NCBI RefSeq assembly: GCF_005222705.1 | Contig: NZ_STGF01000006.1 | Location: 62,001-126,000 of the forward strand | DNA length: 64,000 nt | Reading direction: 5' to 3' | Source: Paenibacillus sp. SY21-1 | GTDB lineage: Bacteria; Bacillota; Bacilli; Paenibacillales; Paenibacillaceae | In this document: positions 42,619-52,095 of the stretch, one piece after another | Numbering within the stretch: position 1 is the first letter of the stretch | How the letters are laid out: each line of letters opens with the position of its first letter | Made by a program: the position numbers and the translations under genes | Notes under the pieces: model-generated | Told to the model about the DNA's origin: nothing | The model's database searches: none | Seen by the model: only the letters and a program-made list of their open reading frames with translations

Positions 42619-44322
42619 ATGAATTTAAGTATCGTATTGATGCTGATCCAGGTGTTTTTTGCCGTCGTGATCGGCTTGTATTTCTGGAATCTGCTGCGCA
42701 ATCAAAAGACGAACCGCTCGGCGGTCGACCGGGAATCGCGCAAGGAAATGGACAAGCTGCGGAAGCTGCGCAGCATCTCGCTGACGAAACCGCTGGCGGA
42801 GAAAACGAGACCGCAAACGATGGGCGACATTATTGGCCAACGGGACGGATTACGCGCGCTTAAGGCGGCGCTGTGCAGTGCCAATCCCCAGCATGTAATC
42901 ATATATGGTCCTCCGGGCGTCGGCAAGACGGCAGCCGCGCGCGTCGTATTGGAGGAGGCCAAAAAAAACCAGAGCTCGCCGTTTCTGCCTGAAGCCAAAT
43001 TTACGGAAATCGATGCGACAACCGCCCGCTTCGACGAGCGGGGCATTGCCGACCCGCTTATCGGCTCCGTTCATGATCCGATTTATCAAGGGGCGGGAGC
43101 CATGGGCGTGGCCGGCATTCCGCAGCCTAAGCCCGGTGCGGTAACGAAGGCGCACGGAGGCATCCTGTTTATCGATGAAATAGGCGAATTGCATCCCGTG
43201 CAAATGAATAAGCTGTTAAAAGTGCTGGAAGACCGCAAGGTATTTTTGGAGAGCGCCTATTATCACTCGGAGGATGCCAACATTCCCGTCTACATTCACG
43301 ATATTTTCCAGAATGGCCTGCCTGCCGATTTCCGTCTTGTAGGCGCTACAACTCGCTCGCCTCAGGAAATTCCGCCGGCGATCCGTTCTCGCTGCATGGA
43401 GGTTTTTTTCCGGCCGCTGCTCGCTGACGAGATTGCCCTGGTGGCCGAAAACGCCGTGAAGCGAATCGGCTTTGGGCCATGCCCCGAAGCGATCGGCGTC
43501 GTCAAAAAATACGCGACAAACGGCCGCGAAGCGGTTAATGTGATTCAGCTTGCGGCCGGTGTGGCGTTGTCCGAGAAGCGCGACACCATTACGGCAGCCG
43601 ATATGGAATGGGTCGTCAACAGCAGTCAAATCCCGCCGCGGCCCGACCGCAAGGTGCCGGAGCGTCCGCAGGTCGGCTTTGTAAACGGCTTGGCCGTATA
43701 CGGCCCCAATCTGGGAACTTTGCTTGAAATCGAAGTTAGCGCCATTCCTTCGGCTGAAGGAAAAGGCGCCTTCACGATTACCGGCGTCGTTGACGAGGAG
43801 GAGCTTGGCGGAGGCTCGCGCACGCTGCGGCGCAAAAGCATGGCCCGCGGCTCCGTGGAAAATGTGCTTACCGTGCTGCGTCGTTCAGGACTTAACCCGC
43901 AAGATTTTGACCTGCATATCAATTTCCCGGGCGGCACGCCGATCGACGGGCCCTCTGCGGGCATTGCAATGGCGACGGCTATCGCTTCTGCAATCAAAGG
44001 CCTTCCGGTTGACAATCGGATTGCGATGACCGGCGAAGTAGGCATTCACGGCAATGTGAAGCCGGTTGGCGGTGTGCTGGCAAAGGTGGAGGCGGCGTTT
44101 CAAGCGGGTGCGACAACGGTTATTATACCGAAGGACAACTGGCAGGAAATTTTTTCCGATCTCGAAGGATTGCAGGTTATTGCCGCTGAACGGATTGAGG
44201 AGGTGTTCGGAAAGGTGTTCCCTGATACGATCATTTCTTTAACGAAAGAAGAAGCGCCGGCAAACACCGAAATTTTTATTGCTCCAAGTGTTAGCTATTT
44301 GCAGGCAGATTCTGTAGAATGA
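42619..44322 (+). CDS. lonB: ATP-dependent protease LonB
   Basis: A 567-residue LonB. It begins with a membrane anchor (LSIVLMLIQVFFAVVIGLYF), which fits forespore LonB of Bacillus. The AAA+ domain has Walker [11 protein letters not shown] and Walker B GGILFIDEIGEL. The protease domain near the C-terminus has the Ser of TPIDGPSAGIAMATAIASAI, with the catalytic Lys further on (KPVGGVLAKVEAAFQAG). The ATG at 42619 follows AGAGGAGCGG; the frame is open to 42559 but has no site. In Bacillus it is made in the forespore under sigma-F. It lies 38 bp before lonA. Confidence 0.95.
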   Translation: MNLSIVLMLIQVFFAVVIGLYFWNLLRNQKTNRSAVDRESRKEMDKLRKLRSISLTKPLAEKTRPQTMGDIIGQRDGLRALKAALCSANPQHVIIYGPPGVGKTAAARVVLEEAKKNQSSPFLPEAKFTEIDATTARFDERGIADPLIGSVHDPIYQGAGAMGVAGIPQPKPGAVTKAHGGILFIDEIGELHPVQMNKLLKVLEDRKVFLESAYYHSEDANIPVYIHDIFQNGLPADFRLVGATTRSPQEIPPAIRSRCMEVFFRPLLADEIALVAENAVKRIGFGPCPEAIGVVKKYATNGREAVNVIQLAAGVALSEKRDTITAADMEWVVNSSQIPPRPDRKVPERPQVGFVNGLAVYGPNLGTLLEIEVSAIPSAEGKGAFTITGVVDEEELGGGSRTLRRKSMARGSVENVLTVLRRSGLNPQDFDLHINFPGGTPIDGPSAGIAMATAIASAIKGLPVDNRIAMTGEVGIHGNVKPVGGVLAKVEAAFQAGATTVIIPKDNWQEIFSDLEGLQVIAAERIEEVFGKVFPDTIISLTKEEAPANTEIFIAPSVSYLQADSVE

Positions 44323-44359
44323 TAAGATGATGTAGACGTTAACATATGGAGGTGCTGGA

Positions 44360-46729
44360 ATGGGACCTAATAAATCGAAAGGTCGTCGGCTGCCCCTGCT
44401 TCCGCTTAGAGGGCTACTCGTTTATCCCAGCATGGTGCTCCACCTTGATGTGGGTCGGGACAAATCGGTGCGGGCGCTGGAGCGTTCGATGGTCGATGAT
44501 CATATGATATTGCTTTGTTCACAGTCTGAGGTGAACATTGAGGAACCGACGGAAGAGGATATTTACAAGGTTGGAACGATCGCCAAGGTGCGCCAAATGC
44601 TGAAGCTGCCGAACGGCACCATTCGCGTATTGGTCGAAGGCGTCATGCGTGCAGAAATTGTCGATTATTTGCCGAACGAGGAATTTTACGAGGTATCCGT
44701 TAGAGAAATGCCGGAGAGGGAGACGGATGATCCAGAGGTGGATGCGCTGATGCGCTCCGTCCTGAGCCAGTTCGAGCATTATATTTCGTTATCCAAGAAG
44801 GTAACGCCGGAAACGCTTGCCGCCGTATCGGATATCGACGACGCCGGCAGGCTGGCGGACGTCATAACGAGCCATCTCTCGCTTAAAATCAAAGACAAGC
44901 AGGATATTCTGGAGACGATCGACGCTGGCGAGCGTCTGGAGAAGCTGCTGGACATTCTGAACAACGAGCGCGAGGTTCTGGAGCTGGAGCGCAAAATCAA
45001 CCAGCGCGTCAAGAAGCAGATGGAGAAGACGCAGAAGGAATATTATTTGCGCGAGCAGATGAAGGCGATCCAGAAGGAGCTTGGCGAGAAGGAGGGGCGC
45101 GCCGGCGAGGTCGAGGAGCTGCGCGGCAAGCTGGCGGATTCCGGCGTGCCGGACGAGGTTCGCGAGAAGCTGGAGAAGGAAATTGACCGGCTGGAGAAAA
45201 TGCCCTCCACTTCTGCGGAGGGCGGAGTCATCCGCAATTATATCGATTGGCTGCTTGCGCTCCCGTGGGATAAGCAGACGGAGGACGATCTGAGCATCAG
45301 CAAGGCGGAGGCTGTTCTCGACGAGGATCACTACGGTCTTGAGAAGCCGAAAGAGCGCGTGCTGGAATATTTGGCCGTGCAGCAGCTCGTCAAGCAGCTT
45401 AAAGGGCCGATTCTTTGTCTGGTGGGACCGCCGGGCGTGGGCAAAACCTCGCTTGCGCGTTCGATCGCCAAGTCGCTGGGCCGCAAGTTTGTCCGCATCT
45501 CGCTTGGCGGGGTGCGCGATGAAGCGGAAATCAGAGGACATAGGCGGACGTATGTGGGCGCCATGCCGGGCCGGATCATCCAGGGCATGAAGACGGCGGG
45601 CTCTAACAATCCGGTATTTCTGCTGGACGAAATCGATAAAATGGCGATGGACTTCCGCGGCGATCCGGCTTCGGCTTTGCTGGAGGTGCTAGATCCGGAG
45701 CAAAACGGCACGTTTAGCGATCATTTCGTAGAGGTTCCGTTCAGCCTGGCGAATGTCATGTTCGTCACGACGGCCAATGCGATGCATAATATCCCGCGGC
45801 CTTTGCTTGACCGGATGGAAGTGCTGTATATCCCCGGTTATACGGAGCTTGAGAAGCTTCAGATCGGTTCCCGCTACCTGCTTGCGAAGCAGAAGAAGGA
45901 CCACGGTCTGGGCGATGAGCAGTTGGTCATGAGCGATGAGGTGCTGCTTCAACTGATCAGGGAGTACACCCGCGAATCGGGTGTGCGGAATCTTGAACAG
46001 CAAATAGCGGCGGTATGCCGGAAGGCAGCCAAACATTTTGTATCTCTTGCAGCGGAAGAGAATGCCGAGCCGCTTATTATCGACGCAGCTTTGCTGAAGG
46101 AGTGGCTGGGACCGGCCAAATTCCGCTACGGCATGGCAGAAGCCGAGAATCAGATCGGCGCGGTAACCGGACTCGCCTGGACGGAGGTAGGCGGCGATAC
46201 GCTGGTCATTGAAGTTACGGTGATGCCTGGCAGCGGCAAGCTTACGCTAACCGGCAAGCTTGGCGATGTCATGAAGGAGTCTGCGCAGGCAGCGTTCAGC
46301 TATACTCGCTCCAAAGCGGCTGAGCTAGGCATCGATACAAGCTTTCACGAGAAAAATGATATTCATATTCATATTCCGGAAGGCGCGATTCCAAAGGACG
46401 GACCGTCCGCAGGCATTACCATTGCAACGGCTCTTATCTCGGCTCTTACTAACCGATACGTTTCGAAAGAAGTAGCCATGACCGGTGAAATTACCCTGAG
46501 AGGACGCGTTCTTCCAATCGGCGGATTGAAGGAGAAGTCGCTGGCCGCGCATCGGGCGGGCATCCGCAAGGTGCTGCTGCCTAAGGATAATGAGCGCGAT
46601 TTGCTGGACATTCCCGACAGCATTCGTCAGGATATGCAATTCATCCCGGTGGGCCATATGGATGAAGTGCTGGAGCATGCGTTGTTGCCCGCGTTAACAG
46701 AGAAGGAAGCAGGTACGCCGATTTTATGA
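44360..46729 (+). CDS. lon: ATP-dependent protease Lon (LonA)
   Basis: A 789-residue Lon that degrades damaged and regulatory proteins. The N-terminal LON domain begins [21 protein letters not shown] coiled region with [20 protein letters not shown] follows, then Walker [13 protein letters not shown] and Walker [11 protein letters not shown]. The protease Ser is Ser683 in [10 protein letters not shown] and the catalytic Lys is Lys726 in [21 protein letters not shown] precedes the ATG. The stop overlaps the start of ysxC (ATGA), so the two are co-translated. Order and overlap are the same as in Bacillus. Confidence 0.97.
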   Translation: MGPNKSKGRRLPLLPLRGLLVYPSMVLHLDVGRDKSVRALERSMVDDHMILLCSQSEVNIEEPTEEDIYKVGTIAKVRQMLKLPNGTIRVLVEGVMRAEIVDYLPNEEFYEVSVREMPERETDDPEVDALMRSVLSQFEHYISLSKKVTPETLAAVSDIDDAGRLADVITSHLSLKIKDKQDILETIDAGERLEKLLDILNNEREVLELERKINQRVKKQMEKTQKEYYLREQMKAIQKELGEKEGRAGEVEELRGKLADSGVPDEVREKLEKEIDRLEKMPSTSAEGGVIRNYIDWLLALPWDKQTEDDLSISKAEAVLDEDHYGLEKPKERVLEYLAVQQLVKQLKGPILCLVGPPGVGKTSLARSIAKSLGRKFVRISLGGVRDEAEIRGHRRTYVGAMPGRIIQGMKTAGSNNPVFLLDEIDKMAMDFRGDPASALLEVLDPEQNGTFSDHFVEVPFSLANVMFVTTANAMHNIPRPLLDRMEVLYIPGYTELEKLQIGSRYLLAKQKKDHGLGDEQLVMSDEVLLQLIREYTRESGVRNLEQQIAAVCRKAAKHFVSLAAEENAEPLIIDAALLKEWLGPAKFRYGMAEAENQIGAVTGLAWTEVGGDTLVIEVTVMPGSGKLTLTGKLGDVMKESAQAAFSYTRSKAAELGIDTSFHEKNDIHIHIPEGAIPKDGPSAGITIATALISALTNRYVSKEVAMTGEITLRGRVLPIGGLKEKSLAAHRAGIRKVLLPKDNERDLLDIPDSIRQDMQFIPVGHMDEVLEHALLPALTEKEAGTPIL

Positions 46730-47313
46730 AAATTACACAAAGCGAGTTCGTCATCAGTGCGGTAAAGCCGCATCAATACCCAGAGGACGCTTTGCCGGAG
46801 ATTGCTCTGGCAGGGCGTTCCAACGTAGGGAAGTCATCGTTGATCAATAAATTAATGCTTCGCAAAAATTTGGCGAGAACCAGCTCGCAGCCCGGCAAGA
46901 CGCAGCAATTGAATTATTACCGGGTTAACGATATGGTGTATCTCGTCGACTTTCCCGGCTACGGCTATGCGAAGGTGTCCAAAACGCAGCGCGAGCAATT
47001 CGGAGAAATGATAGAGCTGTACATTCGCGAGCGCGAGCCGCTTAAGCTGCAATTGCTGGTTATCGACATTCGCCATGAGCCGACCAAGCTGGATGTGCAA
47101 ATGTACCAGTGGCTCAAGCATTTCGAAATTCCGACTTGCATCGTCGCAACGAAGGCGGACAAAATTCCGCGCTCCAAATGGGACAAGCATATTAAGATCA
47201 TCAAGAAAACGCTTGAAGCCGACCCTCGCGATCCTGTGGTGCTGTTTTCTTCGGAAACGGGGCTTGGCCGCGAGGAGCTGTGGGCGACGATCGGAGAGGC
47301 GATTGCCACGTAA
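46726..47313 (+). CDS. ysxC: Ribosome biogenesis GTPase YsxC/EngB
   Basis: A 195-residue essential GTPase that acts in assembly of the large ribosomal subunit. G1 is [12 protein letters not shown], the switch region has [16 protein letters not shown]3 is [11 protein letters not shown]4 is ATKADKI and G5 lies in [11 protein letters not shown]. The length is standard. Its ATG overlaps the lon stop. No gene follows for 190 bp, and no clear terminator is visible downstream. Confidence 0.96.
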   Translation: MKITQSEFVISAVKPHQYPEDALPEIALAGRSNVGKSSLINKLMLRKNLARTSSQPGKTQQLNYYRVNDMVYLVDFPGYGYAKVSKTQREQFGEMIELYIREREPLKLQLLVIDIRHEPTKLDVQMYQWLKHFEIPTCIVATKADKIPRSKWDKHIKIIKKTLEADPRDPVVLFSSETGLGREELWATIGEAIAT

Positions 47314-47501
47314 CGCAGAAAGTGCTGCAAGTTGTTATTTAAAGCGGAGAATAAAGCGAAAAACCATGCGTTCCTCCAAGATTCCTCCGGTTTTCTCTGG
47401 AATATGAAGAAATATCGAAGCCGGCGGGCATGAATAAAGTTTGCCGATCACGTATAATATACGCATAGACTAGGCAAGATTAGAGAATTGAGGAGATTTT
47501 T

Positions 47502-48092
47502 ATGGCTAAGCGGCTAGCCACAGAGTATGTAAACGCCAAACTGCAATTAACGAATGAAGAGATGGCCAGGTTTATTCGCTTGTTCGAGGAGCAGGAGCTT
47601 CGGCTGGAAGTGCTTGTGCTCGATAACGGCAACCATGAACTTGTTCTCGAAGACGTGGCAGCGAGGGAAGAAGTCCGAATGACTTTTGAACGTCAACAAG
47701 ACTATTTTGTATGCGTACTATCTTGCCGACTCGTTGGAACCAGATTGACCAATGCAATGCGCAAGGCTGTGTCCGCATTCCGGGGCAGCGCGATCGTCAA
47801 CCGAATTTATAGCCATTATACAATGATCTATCACTATACGAACGGTTCCGTGATGAAGATTGTGGAACGCAACGAAGCGGGCGAACGCATCGTGTTCGAG
47901 TTCAAGGATACGCTGGGTCAGCTGGAGAGGGTATTCCGCAGCCGAATGATTGAACGCGAAATCGGACTGATCGGCAGCGCGGTGAACGAGCTCCTCGACC
48001 TTCGCAACCAGACGAAGAACGCCTCGGAGATCGCCAAGATCGATGAGCGATTGGCCGAACTTACGAACAAGCTGTTTGTGCTTGAAGCTTAG
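47502..48092 (+). CDS. Conserved-looking protein of unknown function (196 aa)
   Basis: A 196-residue soluble protein with no signal or membrane segment. The N-terminal half is mixed (RLEVLVLDNGNHELVLEDV), the middle is basic (SCRLVGTRLTNAMRKAVSAF) and rich in Tyr/His (NRIYSHYTMIYHYTNGSV), and the C-terminal third is a long charged helix (IGSAVNELLDLRNQTKNASE). I do not recognise a family. TTGAGGAGATTT before the ATG is a good ribosome binding site, a TATAAT lies at 47453-47458, and a strong terminator follows, so it is a real single gene. It occupies the ysxC-hemA gap together with a lipoprotein and speH. Confidence 0.75.
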   Translation: MAKRLATEYVNAKLQLTNEEMARFIRLFEEQELRLEVLVLDNGNHELVLEDVAAREEVRMTFERQQDYFVCVLSCRLVGTRLTNAMRKAVSAFRGSAIVNRIYSHYTMIYHYTNGSVMKIVERNEAGERIVFEFKDTLGQLERVFRSRMIEREIGLIGSAVNELLDLRNQTKNASEIAKIDERLAELTNKLFVLEA

Positions 48093-48105
48093 TTGCAAAT
48101 GCGAG

Positions 48106-48143
48106 AGAAGAGCCGCCCGGGCATGGCGGTTCTTCTTTTTTTT
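48106..48143 (+). terminator. Rho-independent terminator
   Basis: AGAAGAGCCGCC (48106-48117) pairs with GGCGGTTCTTCT (48125-48136) around 7 nt, followed by seven T. Confidence 0.92.
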
Positions 48144-48283
48144 CCTAAAATAAGGAAAGCTTTGCCCTGGATAGTCACTCACGGGAGGACGAGTCTGCAA
48201 CCTTTTGTTCGATAGAGCAGTCTGTAACTCTGAAGGCCGACCTAAGTCGACTACAACAGAACTGGCGATGGAGATGAACAACT

Positions 48284-48982
48284 ATGAAAAAAACAACAGG
48301 GTTTAAATCTTTTACAGCAGTTATGACGCTGGCAATCGCATTGACGCTTTCGGCATGCAGCAACCAGACCGGCGGCGCCAATCAGACAGAGCCGCCTGCA
48401 GCGAGTCCCGAAGCTACAGGGCAGCCGAGCCTGGAACCTAGCAGCTCGCCTGAACAGAACGAGACGCCGCAGCAAACGTCGGTTTCGACTGGCAGCACTA
48501 ACGAAGGCAAGGACGGAAGCGGTCAAGGGGCCTCTGCCGGGTCATCCGAGGCATCCGATACGCTGCATACGCTCATTTCGCTTGCAAAGGAAGGTAAAGT
48601 GCCGGGAGCGGAGTATGCCGCACATGTCGCGATGTTCGACGATATCGAGAAAAGCTGGGGCAAGCCGGATAGAAACGAGACGGCAGGCAAAGGGATCTAT
48701 GCGACATATGAGGATAAAGGCATAACGTTCGGCTACAATAAAGGCATGAAGGTATTTGACGTCAGATCGTATTCGGACAAGCTGCACGCCATTTCGTTGA
48801 AGGATATCGAGAAGGAGCTTGGCAAGCCGGATGAAACGACTGTAAACGGCCGGGACGATATTTATACGTATGAAATCAGCAAGCAATACCAGCTCAAATT
48901 TATTGTTCCGCAAGGAGGAGCAGGCGTCGATCACATCTCCGTTTTCAGTCCGGACGACGCTAAAAATAACATGGCCGGCTAA
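48284..48982 (+). CDS. DUF4309/YjgB-family lipoprotein
   Basis: A 232-residue lipoprotein. The signal reads MKKTTGFKSF then a hydrophobic core and the lipobox LSAC (Cys25). A Ser/Pro/Glu/Gln linker extends to about residue 85, and a C-terminal domain of 140 residues follows (LISLAKEGKVPGAEYAAHVA; DIEKSWGKPDRNETAGKGIY; then a second similar GKPDET repeat). The paired WGKPD/LGKPD blocks are typical of DUF4309, found in YjgB and related proteins of Bacillales; the role is unknown. It is likely anchored to the outer face of the membrane. A weak GAGATG-type site precedes the ATG. Confidence 0.75.
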   Translation: MKKTTGFKSFTAVMTLAIALTLSACSNQTGGANQTEPPAASPEATGQPSLEPSSSPEQNETPQQTSVSTGSTNEGKDGSGQGASAGSSEASDTLHTLISLAKEGKVPGAEYAAHVAMFDDIEKSWGKPDRNETAGKGIYATYEDKGITFGYNKGMKVFDVRSYSDKLHAISLKDIEKELGKPDETTVNGRDDIYTYEISKQYQLKFIVPQGGAGVDHISVFSPDDAKNNMAG

Positions 48983-49137
48983 CGGTGTTGCGGTGTAACC
49001 GAACGCGCTTAGCGACATACATTAATGTCGTGGCCTGCCTTCGACGGAGCCGCATTGCTGCCCGAAAAAAACAGTTGCATTTATTGTCGATAGGTGTTAT
49101 TTTTATTCTCGTTGAAAACATTGTGAATAAGTTTAAT

Positions 49138-49255
49138 AGGAACCAGGATTCACTCAGGACATGGTTATGTTGCGAGAGATTAATCCCTCGGGAAGTGAAT
49201 GACGTAGGTCCTAGCGGATGAAATTTTTTAATTATTTTATTCCTAGGAAGGGGGA
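49138..49255 (+). ncRNA. Candidate structured leader (riboswitch-like) of speH
   Basis: The leader can fold into a three-way junction: P1 from AGGAACC/GGTCCT (49138-49144 with 49207-49212) and ATTCACT/AGTGAAT (49148-49154 with 49194-49200), P2 from ACAT-GGTT-ATGT (49159-49170), and P3 from CGAGAGATT/AATCCCTCG (49173-49190). TCCTAG (49209-49214), the 3' end of P1, can instead pair with CTAGGA (49243-49248), next to the ribosome binding site AAGGGGG. The two folds exclude each other. A promoter such as TTGCAT-17-TATTTT (49075-49103) could make this RNA. Seen directly as complementarity; the regulatory role is inference. Confidence 0.45.
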
Positions 49256-49263
49256 ACCGAAAG

Positions 49264-49662
49264 ATGGAATATTCAACTTTCGGAAGACACGTTGCAGTCG
49301 ATACTTGGGGTGTAGATTTTGAACGATTGAACAGCGCTGAATTTTTGCAGGCGCAGATGGTAGAGGCTGCAGAGGCTTGCGGTGCTACCGTATTGTCCGT
49401 TCAGGCCAAACAATTTGATCCTCAAGGCGCTACAGTGCTTGTATTGCTGTCGGAGAGTCACCTCTCGATTCACACGTATCCCGAGAAAGGGTTTGCCGCT
49501 CTGGATTGTTATACCTGCGGCGACACGGTTGATCCTCAGCTTGCCATCGACTATATGATTTCCGTATTGAAGCCTAAAGCGACGTATGCGAAGAAGCTTG
49601 TACGGGGCATGGGCGAGCTGCAAGTGGTAGATCCTTCGTTTGATCAAGCCAGGCTCGTGTAA
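49264..49662 (+). CDS. speH: S-adenosylmethionine decarboxylase proenzyme
   Basis: A 132-residue prokaryotic AdoMetDC. It self-cleaves at the Glu-Ser/His-Leu-Ser site ESHLSIHTYPE to make a pyruvoyl group from Ser68, and then provides decarboxylated AdoMet for spermidine synthesis. His70 and Cys85 (DCYTCGD region) match the proton donors used in processing and catalysis. The length is that of SpeH (also called SpeD in Bacillus). AAGGGGGAACC lies before the ATG. No spermidine synthase is nearby. The 280-bp leader contains a structured RNA candidate. A perfect terminator follows. Confidence 0.93.
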   Translation: MEYSTFGRHVAVDTWGVDFERLNSAEFLQAQMVEAAEACGATVLSVQAKQFDPQGATVLVLLSESHLSIHTYPEKGFAALDCYTCGDTVDPQLAIDYMISVLKPKATYAKKLVRGMGELQVVDPSFDQARLV

Positions 49663-49688
49663 GAGCCTTTAACTGCATGACAATAAGC

Positions 49689-49724
49689 GAAATAACCATG
49701 GATTTCATCCATGGTTATTTCTTT
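49689..49724 (+). terminator. speH terminator
   Basis: GAAATAACCATGGA (49689-49702) and TCCATGGTTATTTC (49708-49721) form a perfect 14-bp stem with a 5-nt loop, followed by TTT. Confidence 0.88.
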
Positions 49725-49798
49725 GCATGAATAGGGAATAATGAGAAGGCAGTTTTCAAACATTATTCATATTCGGCATTATTCTGTTTGTCGAACTA

Positions 49799-49807
49799 TG
49801 CTATAAT
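49799..49807 (+). promoter_or_regulatory. hemA operon promoter (extended -10)
   Basis: TGCTATAAT is a perfect extended -10 box, 53 bp upstream of the hemA ATG. No good -35 is visible, which is common with an extended -10. Confidence 0.65.
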
Positions 49808-49859
49808 AATTCCAGACATCAAGAAGGAACGGATGAAAGAAGGAGGCAGGTGACCGCGC

Positions 49860-51242
49860 ATGCACATTATCGCAGTAGGACTGAATTATCGTACGGCTCC
49901 CGTAGCAGTGAGAGAGCAATTTGCATTCGCGGAACGGGATTTGCCTGAAGCGTTAAGACAGCTTATCGGAACACAAAGCATAATGGAATGTGTCGTTGTA
50001 GCAACCTGCAACCGGACGGAAATCTATGCTGTTGTGGACAGGCATCATCTTTGCGGGCATTACATCCGCAGCTTTATGGAGAAATGGTTCAAGCTGCCGC
50101 GACAGCATTTCACGAACCATCTATATATGTATGAGGACGAGAAGGCCATCGAGCATCTGTTCCGCGTAACGAGCGGTCTGGACTCGATGGTAATCGGCGA
50201 AACGCAAATTTTGGGACAAGTCAAATCCGCCTTTACGCTTGCCCAGCAGCAGAAGACGACCGGGACCTTGTTTAATATGCTGTTCAAGCAGGCTGTGACT
50301 ATGGCGAAGCGCGCCCATACCGAAACGTCGATCGGCGAATCGGCCGTTTCGGTAAGCTATGCGGCTGTAGAGCTGGGCAAACGGATTTTTGGCCAGTTCA
50401 ACAAGAAGACGGTAATGGTCATTGGAGCGGGCGAAACCGGCGAACTGACCGCCAAGCATTTGTACGCCAACGGTGCCGAGCGGGTCATTGTCGTGAACCG
50501 CACGGTCGAGCGCGCCATTGCATTGGCGGACAAGTTCGGCGGCGCTGCGTGGTCGCTTGACGATGCGGCGCAGCGGCTGCACGAAGCCGATATCATTATC
50601 AGCTCTACAGGCGCAAGCGAATTTGTACTGACTCGCGCGCAGGTTGCGGCAGCTATGCAGCGGCGCAAGTCCAAGCCTTTGTTTATGGTGGACATTGCCG
50701 TTCCCCGGGATTTGGACCCTTCGATCGCTGCCGTCGAGAACGTTTTTCTATACGATATCGACGATCTGGAGGGTATTGTGGAGAGCAATCTCGAGCATAG
50801 AAGACAGGAAGCCGCCAAGATCGAGGCCATGATCAGCGAGGAAATGGAGCTGTTTGCGACATGGTACAAGACGCTTGGCGTGGTTCCGTTAATTCGCGCC
50901 TTGCAGACCAAAGCGGCCGACGTCCATGAGGAAACGATGAAGAGCCTGACGAACAAGCTGCCCGATCTGCAAGAGCATGAGCTCAAGGTCATCCGCAAAC
51001 TTACCAAAAGCATCGTCAATCAAATGATGCAAGATCCAATTTTACGCATAAAAGAAATGGCTGGCGAGAAGCGAGCGGACGAAGCGATGGATATGTTCGT
51101 GAAGCTTTTTGCATTAGAGGAGCAGCTTGACCAAGCGCGCAAGGCGGAGCTCGCTGCAGAGGAGGGTGCCGTCACAGCCAAGAAGCTAAACGTCCAGCCT
51201 AAGGCGGCAGCCGCGGCGGCATTGGCGCCTGTTCCAGGCTAG
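49860..51242 (+). CDS. hemA: Glutamyl-tRNA reductase
   Basis: A 460-residue enzyme for the first committed step of C5-pathway tetrapyrrole synthesis: it reduces Glu-tRNA(Glu) to glutamate-1-semialdehyde with NADPH. The catalytic Cys50 is in VVATCNRTEIYAVVD. The NADPH domain has VMVIGAGETGELTAKHL, and the C-terminal helices form the dimer. The end is extended by an Ala/Pro-rich tail (QPKAAAAAALAPVPG). It heads an operon of seven tetrapyrrole genes, with AAAGGAGGC upstream of the ATG. Confidence 0.96.
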   Translation: MHIIAVGLNYRTAPVAVREQFAFAERDLPEALRQLIGTQSIMECVVVATCNRTEIYAVVDRHHLCGHYIRSFMEKWFKLPRQHFTNHLYMYEDEKAIEHLFRVTSGLDSMVIGETQILGQVKSAFTLAQQQKTTGTLFNMLFKQAVTMAKRAHTETSIGESAVSVSYAAVELGKRIFGQFNKKTVMVIGAGETGELTAKHLYANGAERVIVVNRTVERAIALADKFGGAAWSLDDAAQRLHEADIIISSTGASEFVLTRAQVAAAMQRRKSKPLFMVDIAVPRDLDPSIAAVENVFLYDIDDLEGIVESNLEHRRQEAAKIEAMISEEMELFATWYKTLGVVPLIRALQTKAADVHEETMKSLTNKLPDLQEHELKVIRKLTKSIVNQMMQDPILRIKEMAGEKRADEAMDMFVKLFALEEQLDQARKAELAAEEGAVTAKKLNVQPKAAAAAALAPVPG

Positions 51243-51268
51243 AGGGCTGCGAATGTGGAGGAGCGATC

Positions 51269-52078
51269 GTGACGCAAAGCTTTTTATATGATGCCACACT
51301 TTATATTTACGCCCTGAGCCTGCTGTTTTATTTCTCCGACTTTATTCATGCGAGTCGGAAAGCGAAACGGACAGGTACAGGGCTGCTTATTTTTGTATGG
51401 GTATTGCAGACTGTCTATTTGGTGTATCGGCTGATTTCTCATTTGACGCTTACGATTGTAACGCCGTTTGAGTATTGGCTGGGATTTTCTTGGCTGCTGG
51501 TTACGATTTCTCTTGTCATAAGCCGATTTATTAAAATTGATTATATCGTGTTTTTTGTCAACGTGATTGGCTTCGCCGTGCTTGCGCTTAATTTGTACAG
51601 CAATGCGGGCGGAGGACAGTCGCTGGAATTGTGGCAGACGACAAGAGAGCTGCTGTACATACATATCAGCCTTGTGCTGTGCGCTTATGCCGCTCTGACG
51701 ATCGGAGCGCTGTTTGCCGGAATGTACTTGTTCCTGCACAATCAGCTTAAACGCAAGCGCTGGACAAACGTCGTACGCAGGCTGCCCAGTCTTGATCTGA
51801 TTGAACGATACGGGGATCGCGCCGTAATCATCGGGGTTCCTCTGCTTGCCATGTCATTGGCCATTGCGGTGACCTCGCTAATCGTTGAAGGCAGAGCGGG
51901 CCTGCTGCTGGATTTTAAAGTCATTTCGTCGTTTGCGGCCCTTATCGTCTATATTATCTATGTCTATCAAAAGGCGATGCTCAAACGTTCGGGGCCGCAG
52001 CTGGCGCGTTTGTATTTATTTGCCTTCGGCATGCTGGTCGCCAATTTGGCCGCCAATTATTTGTCCTCGTTCCACTAG
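51269..52078 (+). CDS. hemX: HemX/CcsA-type membrane protein
   Basis: A 269-residue protein with eight predicted helices of the cytochrome c assembly (CcsA/CcmC) family. Bacillus HemX, encoded at the same place, lowers the level of HemA. Phrases such as LYIHISLVLCAYAALTIGAL and YGDRAVIIGVPLLAMSLAIA are shared with that family. It starts with GTG at 51269, after GGAGGAGCG. The operon position right after hemA and the fold fit HemX; a haem-handling role is inferred from the family. Confidence 0.85.
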   Translation: MTQSFLYDATLYIYALSLLFYFSDFIHASRKAKRTGTGLLIFVWVLQTVYLVYRLISHLTLTIVTPFEYWLGFSWLLVTISLVISRFIKIDYIVFFVNVIGFAVLALNLYSNAGGGQSLELWQTTRELLYIHISLVLCAYAALTIGALFAGMYLFLHNQLKRKRWTNVVRRLPSLDLIERYGDRAVIIGVPLLAMSLAIAVTSLIVEGRAGLLLDFKVISSFAALIVYIIYVYQKAMLKRSGPQLARLYLFAFGMLVANLAANYLSSFH

Positions 52079-52095
52079 ACGGGGAAACGGGGGCG

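Noticed and set aside
49722..49859. T-box or riboswitch before hemA
   Set aside because: The leader is about 50 nt from the extended -10 box and has no T-box sequence.
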